Below are positions 1-9,246 of a stretch of DNA of 64,000 bases, piece after piece. The notes beneath the pieces are model-generated. The model made no database searches and was not told the origin of the DNA. It was given only the letters and a program-made list of their open reading frames with translations. The translations under genes were made by a program, and so were the position numbers. Position 1 is the first letter of the stretch. Every line of letters starts with the position of its first letter. The stretch lies in the NCBI RefSeq assembly GCF_003367175.1, contig NZ_QRGA01000008.1:62001-126000 (forward strand), in the 5' to 3' direction. This DNA is from Trinickia dinghuensis (GTDB lineage Bacteria > Pseudomonadota > Gammaproteobacteria > Burkholderiales > Burkholderiaceae).

Positions 1-543
1 ACTAGCAAGGCGTTTATTTCAACCTCAAGCCCTCGGAGCTGTGCAGCCGCGCTTCCTGGCTCCTCTCCGAGCTCAAGATCCCGCAGCGCTTCCAACAGTG
101 ATGCTTTCGGCATAGTGGCGAATCAGTTAGCAATCCAGTGCAGCATTTTGAAGTGTAACGAAACTATCTGCAACTGACTGCAAGCCCGCCACTCAGGCCA
201 CGGCTGGCCGCCCTGCGACGCCGGCCAGCGGTACGCACCCGCTTCCTGCGCGTCCTTCTCGTCAATGTTTGCAAACGTGATAACGCCGGCTTGAGTCGCG
301 GTGGTTAGCTTGTCCTTGGCGAAGTAGCGCGGCGCACCCTCGATCATCATTCAAGCACCACTATTCATCACACATCGAAGCCCTCACCGAGCAGGCGCCT
401 CGCTCCGCCGGCCCGCGTCTCCGCTGGAGCGCTGTAATGGCCGTATTAAAGCCAAAGGGAAGCAACTTATCACCATTGGGGAACATTCTTGTCGGTGGCC
501 CATCGAAGCGCTAAGATGCTCTCGACCCATCACTTTCAAGCTC
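1..543. other. Accessory intergenic segment without a confident gene
   Basis: No gene can be called with confidence here. On the plus strand, positions 6-101 read as a plausible protein tail ending in RIPQRFQQ-stop style residues (IPQRFQQ), but a stop codon sits immediately upstream at 3-5 and there is no start, so it would be a decayed fragment. On the minus strand an open frame at 123-350 could encode 75 aa (MMIEGAPRYFAKDKL at its start) but has no clear ribosome binding site and resembles nothing I know. The segment belongs to the accessory block ending at tRNA-Ser. Confidence 0.3.
123..350 (-). CDS. Small hypothetical protein (75 aa), doubtful
   Basis: A 75-aa open frame on the minus strand, with hydrophilic, fairly protein-like composition (IDEKDAQEAGAYRWPASQ in the middle). 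I do not recognise it. No convincing Shine-Dalgarno sequence precedes the ATG, and the frame lies in what looks like decayed accessory DNA. It may be a fragment of a larger gene or not expressed at all. Confidence 0.2.
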   Translation of the reverse strand: MMIEGAPRYFAKDKLTTATQAGVITFANIDEKDAQEAGAYRWPASQGGQPWPEWRACSQLQIVSLHFKMLHWIAN

Positions 544-2271
544 ATGACTGTTGCCGACATCAATTCGAAACGGGATGTCCTACACCCGACCAAACGCAAA
601 CGGCAGATGCCGCTTGACCCCGCCCACCAACTTTTGGCGGGCCGGCCGGCATCTAGTGTCGAAGAAAAGGTGTGGGGCGACTTGATACATCTGCCCACCG
701 AGATCGCTCGCCGCTACGGTGCGGATCGATTCGATCTACTAATCTCTGTGCGCGTAATCGTGCAGTGCTTCGAGAAGCTTGCGCGCATACAACGCTGGCA
801 ACCCGGTTTTTTTCTCGTATCCATTACTGAAAATGGCGATCGATATCTAGACGTAAAATTTCCAGGCACCTCAATATTGGAATTTTTTACAACATCTACC
901 CGCGATAGAGTCTTATCTATCGGAATTAATTTCGCGAGTTGCGACATACATCCTTATTTTTCGCTCTTATGCGAAGTGTTCCAGCAGGGGACGAAATTTG
1001 AAATTGAGGGTTGGCAATACAAGGTAGAAGACATCGCCGACCGCTATTCTCTCGACCAATCGCGTTTTAAATTTCTGAACCATCCCCACGTCTACTACAT
1101 TTGCGATCATCTCAATAATTTTTTTGCTGCTCTGTACCAAATTACGCGAAACACACGGGAAAAAGCGAAATCGTTCCGCCGAACACCTACCGAAAACAGG
1201 CGCCGCTTGATGCAGTATGCTTGTCACTTGCTGGATGGCGAACCTCAGACTATGGTTGCCCACCTCACGATCCGTAGAGATACAAAGGTGATTGGTAGCG
1301 ATCCACCCATCCCTCGGAGTCGATCAGAGGAGTTACGAGCAAAGCTAACCAAGCACATTAAACGCGAAATCCCTAGGAGCGATTATCTCGGACATGCTAT
1401 TTTACTCAAGCATGACGCGATATTAGGATGCTGGCTGGAAGCGTTCGTATTTTTCACCAGCAATGCACTAATAGGAGATTCCGACCTAATGACAAAACTC
1501 GTCGGCCGCTGGAATGGGGAAATCGGTCCGAGCCGTGCGGGATGCGTTGGTGAAATGTTGTTTCGCACTCACTTCGGTGCAGACACGCGCTATCGCTCGA
1601 CTTTGGAGCGAATCGTTCTTGTATGTGAACCCGATTTTTATTCCCGAGTGTCCGCGGACGGCCTCCACCGCTTCTGGTGCACTCAGTCGCCAATCGGAAA
1701 GCTTACCCAGAGGACGCGACAAAGCAAACGTCGGGAAGCGCAAAAGAAAAGAGCTGCCAATGCCGAGAGATCGCCCATAAGCCGTCTCCATGAAATTGCG
1801 ATAGCCGACGACGATGAGCTTTTGCAGGGCGTCCGCTGGACGCAAAAGCGAGCGCAGCACGCCAACAAAATATCAACGAGGAACCGGAAAGCAGCGCAAA
1901 AGCGTTCGCCGCAAAAAGGCAGTTCCGATGCCTCGGCACCTGGGCATGCACCAACGTACATGACGGCAATCAGCTACGTATCGGTCGTCGCTGCCAATGA
2001 CGCCCTCCATGATCTACGCGACCACGACGCAGGCGCTCCGGTAACTTCGCAGGAGAACGCTTCCGCTACAAACCTGCCACCCTGTCCATCAATCGAAAAC
2101 AACGGAACCGCGTCATCGACTGACAGTACTCCAACGATTTCGGCCGCTCATCGGCATGAGATCCGCCTGGAACGTCGCAAGAGGGATATCAAGGAAAGCG
2201 ACGAGAATCGCGAACGGATAGAGGTAGAAGTTCGCAAAAAGAGAAATTTCGTGCGCAAGCCAGAAGACTGA
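544..2271 (+). CDS. Unknown 575-aa protein with weak inovirus Gp2 / YagK-YfjJ-like core
   Basis: Function not established. Residues about 245-395 follow the layout of the inovirus-type Gp2 / YagK-YfjJ C-terminal domain: a strand of the form MVAHLTIRRD, a YLGHAILLKHD strand, a hydrophobic strand LEAFVFF, a DLMTKLVGRWN helix, and a terminal FWCTQSP. Family members usually carry a His-x-His-type pair where this protein has CWLEAF, so a rolling-circle nickase activity would be lost if the relation is real. The last 180 residues are basic and low in complexity (lysine, arginine, serine and alanine rich), suggesting nucleic-acid binding. The gene is clearly AT-richer than its surroundings (TTT, ATA and AAT codons are frequent), a sign of transfer. 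It converges on the AlpA-like gene. Confidence 0.5.
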   Translation: MTVADINSKRDVLHPTKRKRQMPLDPAHQLLAGRPASSVEEKVWGDLIHLPTEIARRYGADRFDLLISVRVIVQCFEKLARIQRWQPGFFLVSITENGDRYLDVKFPGTSILEFFTTSTRDRVLSIGINFASCDIHPYFSLLCEVFQQGTKFEIEGWQYKVEDIADRYSLDQSRFKFLNHPHVYYICDHLNNFFAALYQITRNTREKAKSFRRTPTENRRRLMQYACHLLDGEPQTMVAHLTIRRDTKVIGSDPPIPRSRSEELRAKLTKHIKREIPRSDYLGHAILLKHDAILGCWLEAFVFFTSNALIGDSDLMTKLVGRWNGEIGPSRAGCVGEMLFRTHFGADTRYRSTLERIVLVCEPDFYSRVSADGLHRFWCTQSPIGKLTQRTRQSKRREAQKKRAANAERSPISRLHEIAIADDDELLQGVRWTQKRAQHANKISTRNRKAAQKRSPQKGSSDASAPGHAPTYMTAISYVSVVAANDALHDLRDHDAGAPVTSQENASATNLPPCPSIENNGTASSTDSTPTISAAHRHEIRLERRKRDIKESDENRERIEVEVRKKRNFVRKPED

Positions 2272-2276
2272 AGCGC

Positions 2277-2296
2277 AGCCGATAAGACCATCGGCT
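2277..2296. terminator. Small hairpin between convergent accessory genes
   Basis: A perfect 7-bp inverted repeat, AGCCGAT and ATCGGCT with a 6-nt loop, lies just after the stop of the 575-aa gene and before the 3' end of the convergent AlpA-like gene. There is no strong T-run, so it is only a possible bidirectional terminator. Confidence 0.3.
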
Positions 2297-2350
2297 TCCT
2301 CTGCGACTAAGCGGAAAGTTACCAGCCCTAGAAAGCCTGTTGACAACGTT

Positions 2351-3553
2351 TCACGCTTGACCACTCGAGGCCTGTGCAATAACCCATGCACGCACCTGCT
2401 CTTCGTCCCACCCCACCGCACCGTTCTCGCTCGTGCTTAGAGAAAAGCATCGCGGGAAAGTCGGGTCGTAATACCTCGACCGAGAGTCCATGCGGTTGTA
2501 AATCGAGCTGCGCCCGAGTCCAGTTAGCTCGATCACGCGCGGCAAGCGGGCAATCTTGCCGACTTTCCATTGCTCAATGCCGGAGGTGGGCTGCGGTAAT
2601 CCGGCCACATCAACTCGACCGCCCTTCGAGTTCAGGCCATTCTCTTTGACGCCGACAACGTGGCCTTCAGACTCACCGCTCATCGGCGACACGGATTCCA
2701 CCGCAATCGGCGCCAGCACTGCAACCGGCATAGTCGCCGGAGCCGACGTACGCTCGGGCTCCGGCAATTGTTCATTGCGCTCAGTATCGACGCTTACATC
2801 GCCGTCGTCAGGCACAAGGCCGCAACGGTTCAAATAGGCAATCGCAGATTCCCTCGGAATGAAACTGCCCGCCACCAGGAACGCTACGGGAGCATGTCCA
2901 GCATCGACAGCCCTGAGCTGACCGCGCGCAAGCTCGTCGCGTAATGCCTGTTGATGACGCTTCTGAATCTCCTTCTGCTCCTTCCCGTATCGCTCGATAT
3001 CGGCGGCCGTCACCAGAATGGGTTCCCATAACGGCCGCTCCTTAACCTCGAACCAGGCATCGAGAAACACAGCCCTTTCGTCGTCCGAGATCGGATACCT
3101 CAGGGGTGGCAGGCTGTGCAGAATCTCTTGCAGTGCACGCCGATCGTCCTCATCAAGCGGATACGGCGCAGGCAGCTCAACAGGTCGACTCGGAGGTACT
3201 GGATCAAGAGGTAGATCAAGTGCGCGCACTTGGTCGGTGCCAGGTGAGAGCGGTTGATCCGCTGGGCTTGCGCCGTCAGAGACCAGCACCGATTGAAATT
3301 CGGCCGGAGTCGACCACTTCTCGTTATCCCCGGGCGGCGCCATCCAACCGTGATGCCTCACGAGCTTTCCGACGATGCACTCGATACCTCGGTAGTGCTC
3401 CTTGCCCGTCGGACGCACGGCCTCGGCGATGGCCATGCAAAAGCTCCAATACGCGACGAGAGGACCGGATGGAAGTTTGACGCGACCTTGCACTTGGACC
3501 CCGTTGGACTGTTCTCGTACTTCTGCGAGTATAAGTGAGCCCGAACGCTCCAA
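2351..3553 (-). CDS. Large protein with C-terminal AlpA-like DNA-binding domain
   Basis: The last 70 or so residues look like an AlpA-type phage regulator: RLPRVIELTGLGRSSIYNRM is the helix-turn-helix, followed by DPTFPRCFSLS and a VGWDEEQVRAWV closing helix. AlpA proteins are normally about 70-90 aa and control integrase or excision genes in P4-like elements. Here roughly 320 residues precede the domain: an N-terminal stretch about residues 25-80 (LVAYWSFCMAIAEAV, HYRGIECIVG), then a charged, proline-rich linker region. I do not recognise that part. The frame opens with TTG at 3553, with GGAGG only 3 nt upstream, so the true start may be further in (for example the GTG at codon 21). Likely cargo or control gene of an integrated element. 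Confidence 0.6.
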   Translation of the reverse strand: MERSGSLILAEVREQSNGVQVQGRVKLPSGPLVAYWSFCMAIAEAVRPTGKEHYRGIECIVGKLVRHHGWMAPPGDNEKWSTPAEFQSVLVSDGASPADQPLSPGTDQVRALDLPLDPVPPSRPVELPAPYPLDEDDRRALQEILHSLPPLRYPISDDERAVFLDAWFEVKERPLWEPILVTAADIERYGKEQKEIQKRHQQALRDELARGQLRAVDAGHAPVAFLVAGSFIPRESAIAYLNRCGLVPDDGDVSVDTERNEQLPEPERTSAPATMPVAVLAPIAVESVSPMSGESEGHVVGVKENGLNSKGGRVDVAGLPQPTSGIEQWKVGKIARLPRVIELTGLGRSSIYNRMDSRSRYYDPTFPRCFSLSTSENGAVGWDEEQVRAWVIAQASSGQA

Positions 3554-3694
3554 CGACCTCCGGAATTCGGTTTGCCGCAGTCACATTACCGGCGGCAACG
3601 CCCCACCGCTCGTCACGATCAGGCGACGTCGGCCGTTGGGAGTTGATAGGCCAACGCTCCCTGATGGGCCGACTGATGGGCTGGAATAGAAAAA

Positions 3695-3722
3695 GCCCCG
3701 TAAGTCCTTGAACTTACGGGGC
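3695..3722 (-). terminator. Rho-independent terminator of tRNA-Ser
   Basis: Perfect 11-bp stem, GCCCCGTAAGT paired with ACTTACGGGGC, 6-nt loop. On the minus strand it is followed by a run of five T and lies 15 nt beyond the encoded CCA of tRNA-Ser, so it should end the tRNA transcript. It is also the boundary between the core gene and the accessory block. Confidence 0.85.
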
Positions 3723-3737
3723 TTTGTCACCGCCTAT

Positions 3738-3831
3738 TGGCGGAGACGGAGGGATTCGAACCCTCGATCCAGGTTTTGGCCCAGATGCTCCCTTAGCAGG
3801 GGAGTGCCTTCGACCTCTCGGCCACGTCTCC
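3738..3831 (-). tRNA. serV: tRNA-Ser (GCU anticodon)
   Basis: Minus-strand class II tRNA of 94 nt with the 3' CCA encoded (3738-3740) and G discriminator. The 7-bp acceptor stem pairs GGAGACG with CGTCTCC. The anticodon arm is CTCCC-CTGCTAA-GGGAG, giving anticodon GCU, which reads AGC/AGU serine codons. A long variable arm, as expected for serine, separates it from the T arm GAGGGTTCGAATCCCTC. The 3' half faces the accessory segment at 1-3,700, the usual orientation for an integration target. The symbol follows E. coli usage for the GCU isoacceptor. Confidence 0.95.
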
Positions 3832-4033
3832 CAAACTTTACGTTGCGCCGGGAGGCAGCGCAACGAGACCAAGATAATAACGGGAATGGTTACGGAGGTC
3901 AAATCATGTGATGCAATTTTTTTCCGCATCACCGACCCGCCCGGCGCGGCCGCAACCGCATGGCCAAACCCGCTCACAACATGACAACCACAACAGCAAG
4001 AACAACGGGCCGACAAAGCCGGCCCCTCGCCGC

Positions 4034-5284
4034 TTACGCCTGATCGAGTTCGAACACCTTATGCAGCGCGCGCACGGCGAGCTCCATGTACTTCTCGTCG
4101 ATCAGCACCGAGATCTTGATTTCGGAGGTCGAGATCATCTGGATGTTGATGCCCTCTTCCGACAGCGTGCGGAACATCTTGCTCGCGATACCCACGTGCG
4201 AACGCATGCCCACGCCGACGACCGACACCTTCGACACGCGCGGATCGCCGACCACTTCCTCGGCGCTCACATGACCCTTCACGTGGTTGACGAGGATGTC
4301 CATCGCGCGTTGATAGTCGCCGCGGCCCACCGTGAACGTGAAGTCGGTCTTGCCGTGCACGCTCTGGTTTTGAATGATCATGTCGACGTCGATGTTCGCG
4401 TCGGCAACCGGGCCGAGAATCTGATAAGCGATGCCCGGCTTGTCGGGCACGCCGCGCACCGCGATGCGGGCTTCGTCGCGTTGGAACGCGATACCGGAGA
4501 TAACTGCTTTTTCCATGGTCTCGTCTTCTTCAAAAGTGATCAGCGTGCCCGATTTCATTTCTTCTTCGAGCGAAATCATCGGGTCGGTCAGACTCGAAAG
4601 CACACGCGTCTTCACGCGATACTTGCCCGCGAACTCCACCGAGCGGATCTGCAGCACCTTCGAACCGAGGCTGGCCATTTCCAGCATTTCCTCGAAGGTC
4701 ACGCGATCGAGCCGGCGCGCCTCTTCCACCACGCGCGGATCCGTCGTGTACACGCCGTCGACATCGGTGAAGATCAGGCATTCATCGGCCTCGAGCGCCG
4801 CCGCAACCGCCACGGCCGACGTATCAGAGCCGCCGCGGCCGAGCGTCGTGATGTGGCCTTCGGGATCGACACCCTGAAAGCCCGTGATCACCACCACTTT
4901 CCCGGCTTCGAGATCGCGCTGCACGCGCTCGCCGTCGATCTCGCTGATACGCGCTTTGGTGTGCGCGCTGTCGGTCTTGATCGGCACTTGCCAACCGGCA
5001 TAGCTCACGGCCTCGACGCCAATGTCTTGCAGCGCGATCGACAAAAGCCCCACGCTGACTTGTTCGCCCGTCGACGCAATCACGTCGAGCTCGCGCGGGC
5101 TCGGTTGGCTCGAAATCTCTTTCGCGAGACCGAGCAAGCGATTGGTTTCGCCCGACATCGCCGAAGGCACGACGACCATCTTGTGGCCGGCTTGATGCCA
5201 TTTCGCGATGCGCTTGGCGACGTTCTTGATGCGCTCGACCGAGCCCATCGAAGTGCCGCCGTATTTATGTACGATGAGTGCCAT
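4034..5284 (-). CDS. lysC: Aspartate kinase
   Basis: Phosphorylates L-aspartate to 4-phosphoaspartate, the first step towards lysine, threonine, methionine and diaminopimelate. The 416-aa length is that of the short aspartokinase class. The kinase domain starts with the nucleotide-binding KYGGTSMGS (residues 7-15), followed by STGEQVS and the GRGGSDTSA loop. Two ACT domains occupy roughly residues 265-416 ([15 protein letters not shown] marks the first) and normally give lysine/threonine feedback. The ATG at 5284 gives the conserved start [12 protein letters not shown]. In this class the same gene often also makes a separate regulatory subunit from an internal start; I could not confirm one. 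Its feedstock feeds dapA at 29,052 in this window. Confidence 0.95.
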   Translation of the reverse strand: MALIVHKYGGTSMGSVERIKNVAKRIAKWHQAGHKMVVVPSAMSGETNRLLGLAKEISSQPSPRELDVIASTGEQVSVGLLSIALQDIGVEAVSYAGWQVPIKTDSAHTKARISEIDGERVQRDLEAGKVVVITGFQGVDPEGHITTLGRGGSDTSAVAVAAALEADECLIFTDVDGVYTTDPRVVEEARRLDRVTFEEMLEMASLGSKVLQIRSVEFAGKYRVKTRVLSSLTDPMISLEEEMKSGTLITFEEDETMEKAVISGIAFQRDEARIAVRGVPDKPGIAYQILGPVADANIDVDMIIQNQSVHGKTDFTFTVGRGDYQRAMDILVNHVKGHVSAEEVVGDPRVSKVSVVGVGMRSHVGIASKMFRTLSEEGINIQMISTSEIKISVLIDEKYMELAVRALHKVFELDQA

Positions 5285-5695
5285 TGTCGTTCTGAACTGG
5301 AGGAGAAACCGCGCCGATGCGCCAAGAGCAGAACCGCATGACTGCCGTTCGGTCTCGCGGCCTCGTGAGCGCTACGACGACGAAGGATGGCTGCGAAAAC
5401 GTGGGTGCAGCAGTGCGGATTGCCCGGATGCGAAGCGCCTTGCTAAAAGCCTATCGACGGCGCGGGTAGCGCGAAAAATAGGCCGCGAATGCGCGAAATG
5501 CGCGCAAACGGATGCGAAAGCGGATCGGGCGAGCCTTCGAGCGTACTTGATCGAGGACGAAAAGACAAGCGTATGACGGCCCTCCGTGTCAATCGGGCAC
5601 GACGCCATAAGCCCCATGCATCGGCCCATCCAGGCACGGCCTCGCGAGACGGCGCTCCCGCCGCCATCGCCGCTTTCCCCTCTGTCGCGGTTATG
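5285..5695. other. 411-bp gap between tilS and lysC
   Basis: This holds the leader and presumed promoter of lysC (minus strand) and the 3' flank of tilS. I see no credible gene on either strand and no strong terminator. Around 5487-5530 there is a cluster of repeated ATGCGCG / GCGAAA motifs of unclear meaning. No match to a lysine riboswitch fold was apparent by eye. Confidence 0.5.
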
Positions 5696-7261
5696 TCACG
5701 CGATCAGCAAGTCCAAGCGCCATTCGAGCCGCCGGCGCTCGCCTCGCCGCTTCGACGAGGGCAACGCCTGCTCGACGGCGCCGTTCAAGCCCAGACGCGG
5801 GACGAACAGCAACGCATCCCCGACGTAGATGAGCGGGACGTCGCGCTCCCACGCAGGCACCCCAAGCTCCTGAAAAAGGTTCTTCAGCGTGCGTGCCGCG
5901 CCGCCCGGCATCCGCTGCATCCGCTCGCCGCCGGTGCGCGAACGCGCGCACAGCGTTGCGCTGGCAAGCACCGCGGCGGACACCGTATCGGGGCCCGTAT
6001 CGTCGTCGGCTGCCGGCACGAATACGATCGATCCACGCCATTGCGGCAAGTGCCACACCTGCTGACCGCTCCAATCGAGGTGCTCCATCCGCTTCGGCGC
6101 ACCGGCGCCGCTCGCGGCATCGGAGTCGGCGTCGAAGTCGTGGGCTTCGATGCCGTCCGGCTCTTGTGGATACAGAGCGCTCGGAGGCGACGCCATCTCG
6201 TCTCGCGCCTCACGGGATGCGTGCGGTGCGAGCGGTTCAAGCGATTCGAGAGCCGATCGGTGCTCGGACGGCCGCTGCTCCCAATAGATCTTGTCCCGGT
6301 ACATGCGTAAGCGCGCACCGCCATGCATGACACCGAGCCCGTGCCCATTACGCGCTTCGCGCAGTTGGCGCAGCATATCGGCCAGACGCGCCGCCGACGG
6401 TATCGGCAGCCCCGCCGCGCGAATCCAAACGCGCATCAAGTTCATTGCGCGGGCGTCGTCGAGCGCGGTCAGCCCCTTGCGCGACAATGCGGCGCCGTCG
6501 TCTCGCCCGACCGTGCGCAAATCGATGCGCGCCAAATCGTCGAGCAGCCGCTGCGCCGTGGCCGCATGGCGTGCCGTGCGCGAAAGCGCATCGCGAAAAC
6601 CGGGAAAGCGCGTGGCCAAAACCGGCAGGACGTCATGCCGCAACGCATTGCGCGCGTAGCGCGTGTCCGCGTTCGATTCGTCCTCGATCCAGCGCAAGCC
6701 GCGCAAATGCGCGTAGCGTTCGAGTTGCGCGCGCAGCAAGGGCAGGAATGGGCGCACGCGCGGCACGGCGGACGATTCGTCGGTCCGCTGCGGCGCCATC
6801 GCCGCGAGCCCGGCCACGCCAGCACCGCGCAGCAACTGAAGCAGCACGGTCTCCGCTTGATCGTCGGCATGATGCGCGAGCCACAGCGCCGCGGCGCCTT
6901 GTCTCGCGCACATGGCGTCGAGCGCTTTATAGCGCGCGTCGCGCGCGGCCGCTTCGAGGCTCTCGCCGTTCTCTCGCCGCACCCTCACGTGTTCGGCGTC
7001 GAAACGCACCCCCATGGCGTGCGCCGAAGCCTCGCAATGCGAGAGCCATCGATCGGCGTTCGGGCTGAGCCCGTGATGAACGTGAAGCGCCACGCAGCGC
7101 GCCGCGCCCGCAACGCGCACGGCCGCGTCCAGCAGCACCGTGGAGTCGAGCCCGCCGCTATAGGCGATCGCGACGATCGCGCCGGCGGGAATTCCGGAAA
7201 GCACGCCGCCGAGGGCATCGAGAACGATGCGCTCGGCGGCGGAATCGACGGAAGCTTTCAC
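5696..7261 (-). CDS. tilS: tRNA(Ile)-lysidine synthase
   Basis: Converts the wobble cytidine of tRNA-Ile(CAU) to lysidine using ATP and lysine, so that the tRNA reads AUA and is charged with isoleucine. The N-type PP-loop ATP pyrophosphatase motif SGGLDS is at residues 35-40, with VHHGLSP nearby and LAHHADDQAETVL further on. The 521-aa length with a C-terminal TilS substrate-binding region (residues about 290-510) fits the long form of the family. The start is GTG at 7261, giving MKASVDSAAERIVL. It lies 61 bp downstream of accA on the same strand and probably shares its transcript. Confidence 0.93.
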   Translation of the reverse strand: MKASVDSAAERIVLDALGGVLSGIPAGAIVAIAYSGGLDSTVLLDAAVRVAGAARCVALHVHHGLSPNADRWLSHCEASAHAMGVRFDAEHVRVRRENGESLEAAARDARYKALDAMCARQGAAALWLAHHADDQAETVLLQLLRGAGVAGLAAMAPQRTDESSAVPRVRPFLPLLRAQLERYAHLRGLRWIEDESNADTRYARNALRHDVLPVLATRFPGFRDALSRTARHAATAQRLLDDLARIDLRTVGRDDGAALSRKGLTALDDARAMNLMRVWIRAAGLPIPSAARLADMLRQLREARNGHGLGVMHGGARLRMYRDKIYWEQRPSEHRSALESLEPLAPHASREARDEMASPPSALYPQEPDGIEAHDFDADSDAASGAGAPKRMEHLDWSGQQVWHLPQWRGSIVFVPAADDDTGPDTVSAAVLASATLCARSRTGGERMQRMPGGAARTLKNLFQELGVPAWERDVPLIYVGDALLFVPRLGLNGAVEQALPSSKRRGERRRLEWRLDLLIA

Positions 7262-7322
7262 TTCAAAGCTCTGTGAGGGAATACACGGCCGGCCACTCGC
7301 ACCCGCCCCGATACCCGGTCAT

Positions 7323-8294
<972 letters not shown>

Positions 8295-8389
8295 ATGTTC
8301 GTTCCTAGAATCCTGCGGCAGCGCGTATTCTAACCGTCTGCGCCCCGTTCGAAATCGAGCAAAACTATCGATTCGCGCAACTCAATAGT

Positions 8390-9196
8390 TTATTCAACCA
8401 GCCCTTCCAGGCTGCGCCACATGTACCAGGTCGCCACCGTACGCCACGGCTCCCAGTTCGCGGCCACCTCGCGCACCTCGCTGCGCGTCACCGGCTCGCC
8501 GCTGAAGTAATTGACGCTGATGGCCCGGGTCAGGCTCGGGTCATCCAGCGGCAGGACATCGGGCCGCGACAGATTGAAGATCAGGAACATCTCGGCGGTC
8601 CACCGGCCGATGCCGCGAATCTGCGTGAGCTCCGCGACGACGGCTTCGTCGTCCATCGACGTCCATTTGTCGACGTGCAGCGCACCCGACACGAAATGCT
8701 GCGCGAGATCGAGCAGATACTCCGACTTGCGCTTCGACAACCCGCAAGCGACGAGCTTCTCCTGGCCGAGCTTTTTGAATTGCGCCGGCGCAAGCTTCGG
8801 ACATGCGGATTCGATGCGCTCCCATACCGCCTGCGCGACTTGCACCGACACCTGCTGACCGACGACGGAACGTGCGAGCGTCACGAACGGATCGTTGCCG
8901 TTCACGAGGTGCACGGGGCCGAACTTCGGAATGAGCCGTTTGAGAATGCGATCGCGCTTGACGAGATCGGCGCACGCGCGATCCCAATACGCGGGGGGCC
9001 TGACGGCCGGCTCGTCCGGCACGGCCATCTGCACGGGCGCGGCGGCGCCGTTCGGCTTGACCGCGGGCGCTTTCTTCGCCGCGGCGGCACGCTTGGCCGC
9101 CGCCCTCTCGTTCGTTGCAGCGGGTGCCGCCGCTGCGGCCGCGCGCGCGTCGCCCTTGCGACTGGCGCGTGCGGGCGCCTTCCTGGCCGTTGCCAT
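8390..9196 (-). CDS. DNA-3-methyladenine glycosylase II family protein (AlkA-type)
   Basis: Base-excision repair glycosylase expected to remove alkylated purines. The catalytic HhH-GPD core occupies about residues 95-265: the helix-hairpin-helix reads IRGIGRWTAEMFLIF and is followed by the catalytic-aspartate region VLPLDD. Unlike E. coli AlkA it has no N-terminal TBP-like domain. Instead the first 70 residues are an alanine/lysine/proline-rich tail like histone H1 (KRAAAAKKAPAVK), probably disordered and DNA-binding. GGAGG lies 5 nt before the ATG. Located between cysS and accA, both on the same strand. Confidence 0.85.
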   Translation of the reverse strand: MATARKAPARASRKGDARAAAAAAPAATNERAAAKRAAAAKKAPAVKPNGAAAPVQMAVPDEPAVRPPAYWDRACADLVKRDRILKRLIPKFGPVHLVNGNDPFVTLARSVVGQQVSVQVAQAVWERIESACPKLAPAQFKKLGQEKLVACGLSKRKSEYLLDLAQHFVSGALHVDKWTSMDDEAVVAELTQIRGIGRWTAEMFLIFNLSRPDVLPLDDPSLTRAISVNYFSGEPVTRSEVREVAANWEPWRTVATWYMWRSLEGLVE

Positions 9197-9246
9197 CTTG
9201 CCTCCTGCCTGGCGAGTCGATTAGCGCGACGTGCGATGCACGGTCG

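Noticed and set aside
3908-5341. Long plus-strand open frame (477 codons) opposite lysC
   Set aside because: It is the antisense shadow of lysC in GC-rich DNA; lysC has full family motifs and the shadow is arginine/histidine-rich with no recognisable domain.
5487-5530. Cluster of ATGCGCG repeats considered as a CRISPR or tandem array
   Set aside because: Repeats are short, irregular and not separated by unique spacers.
5285-5695. Possible lysine riboswitch before lysC
   Set aside because: The conserved core patterns and multi-stem layout of the lysine riboswitch are not seen, and Burkholderiaceae are not known for it.
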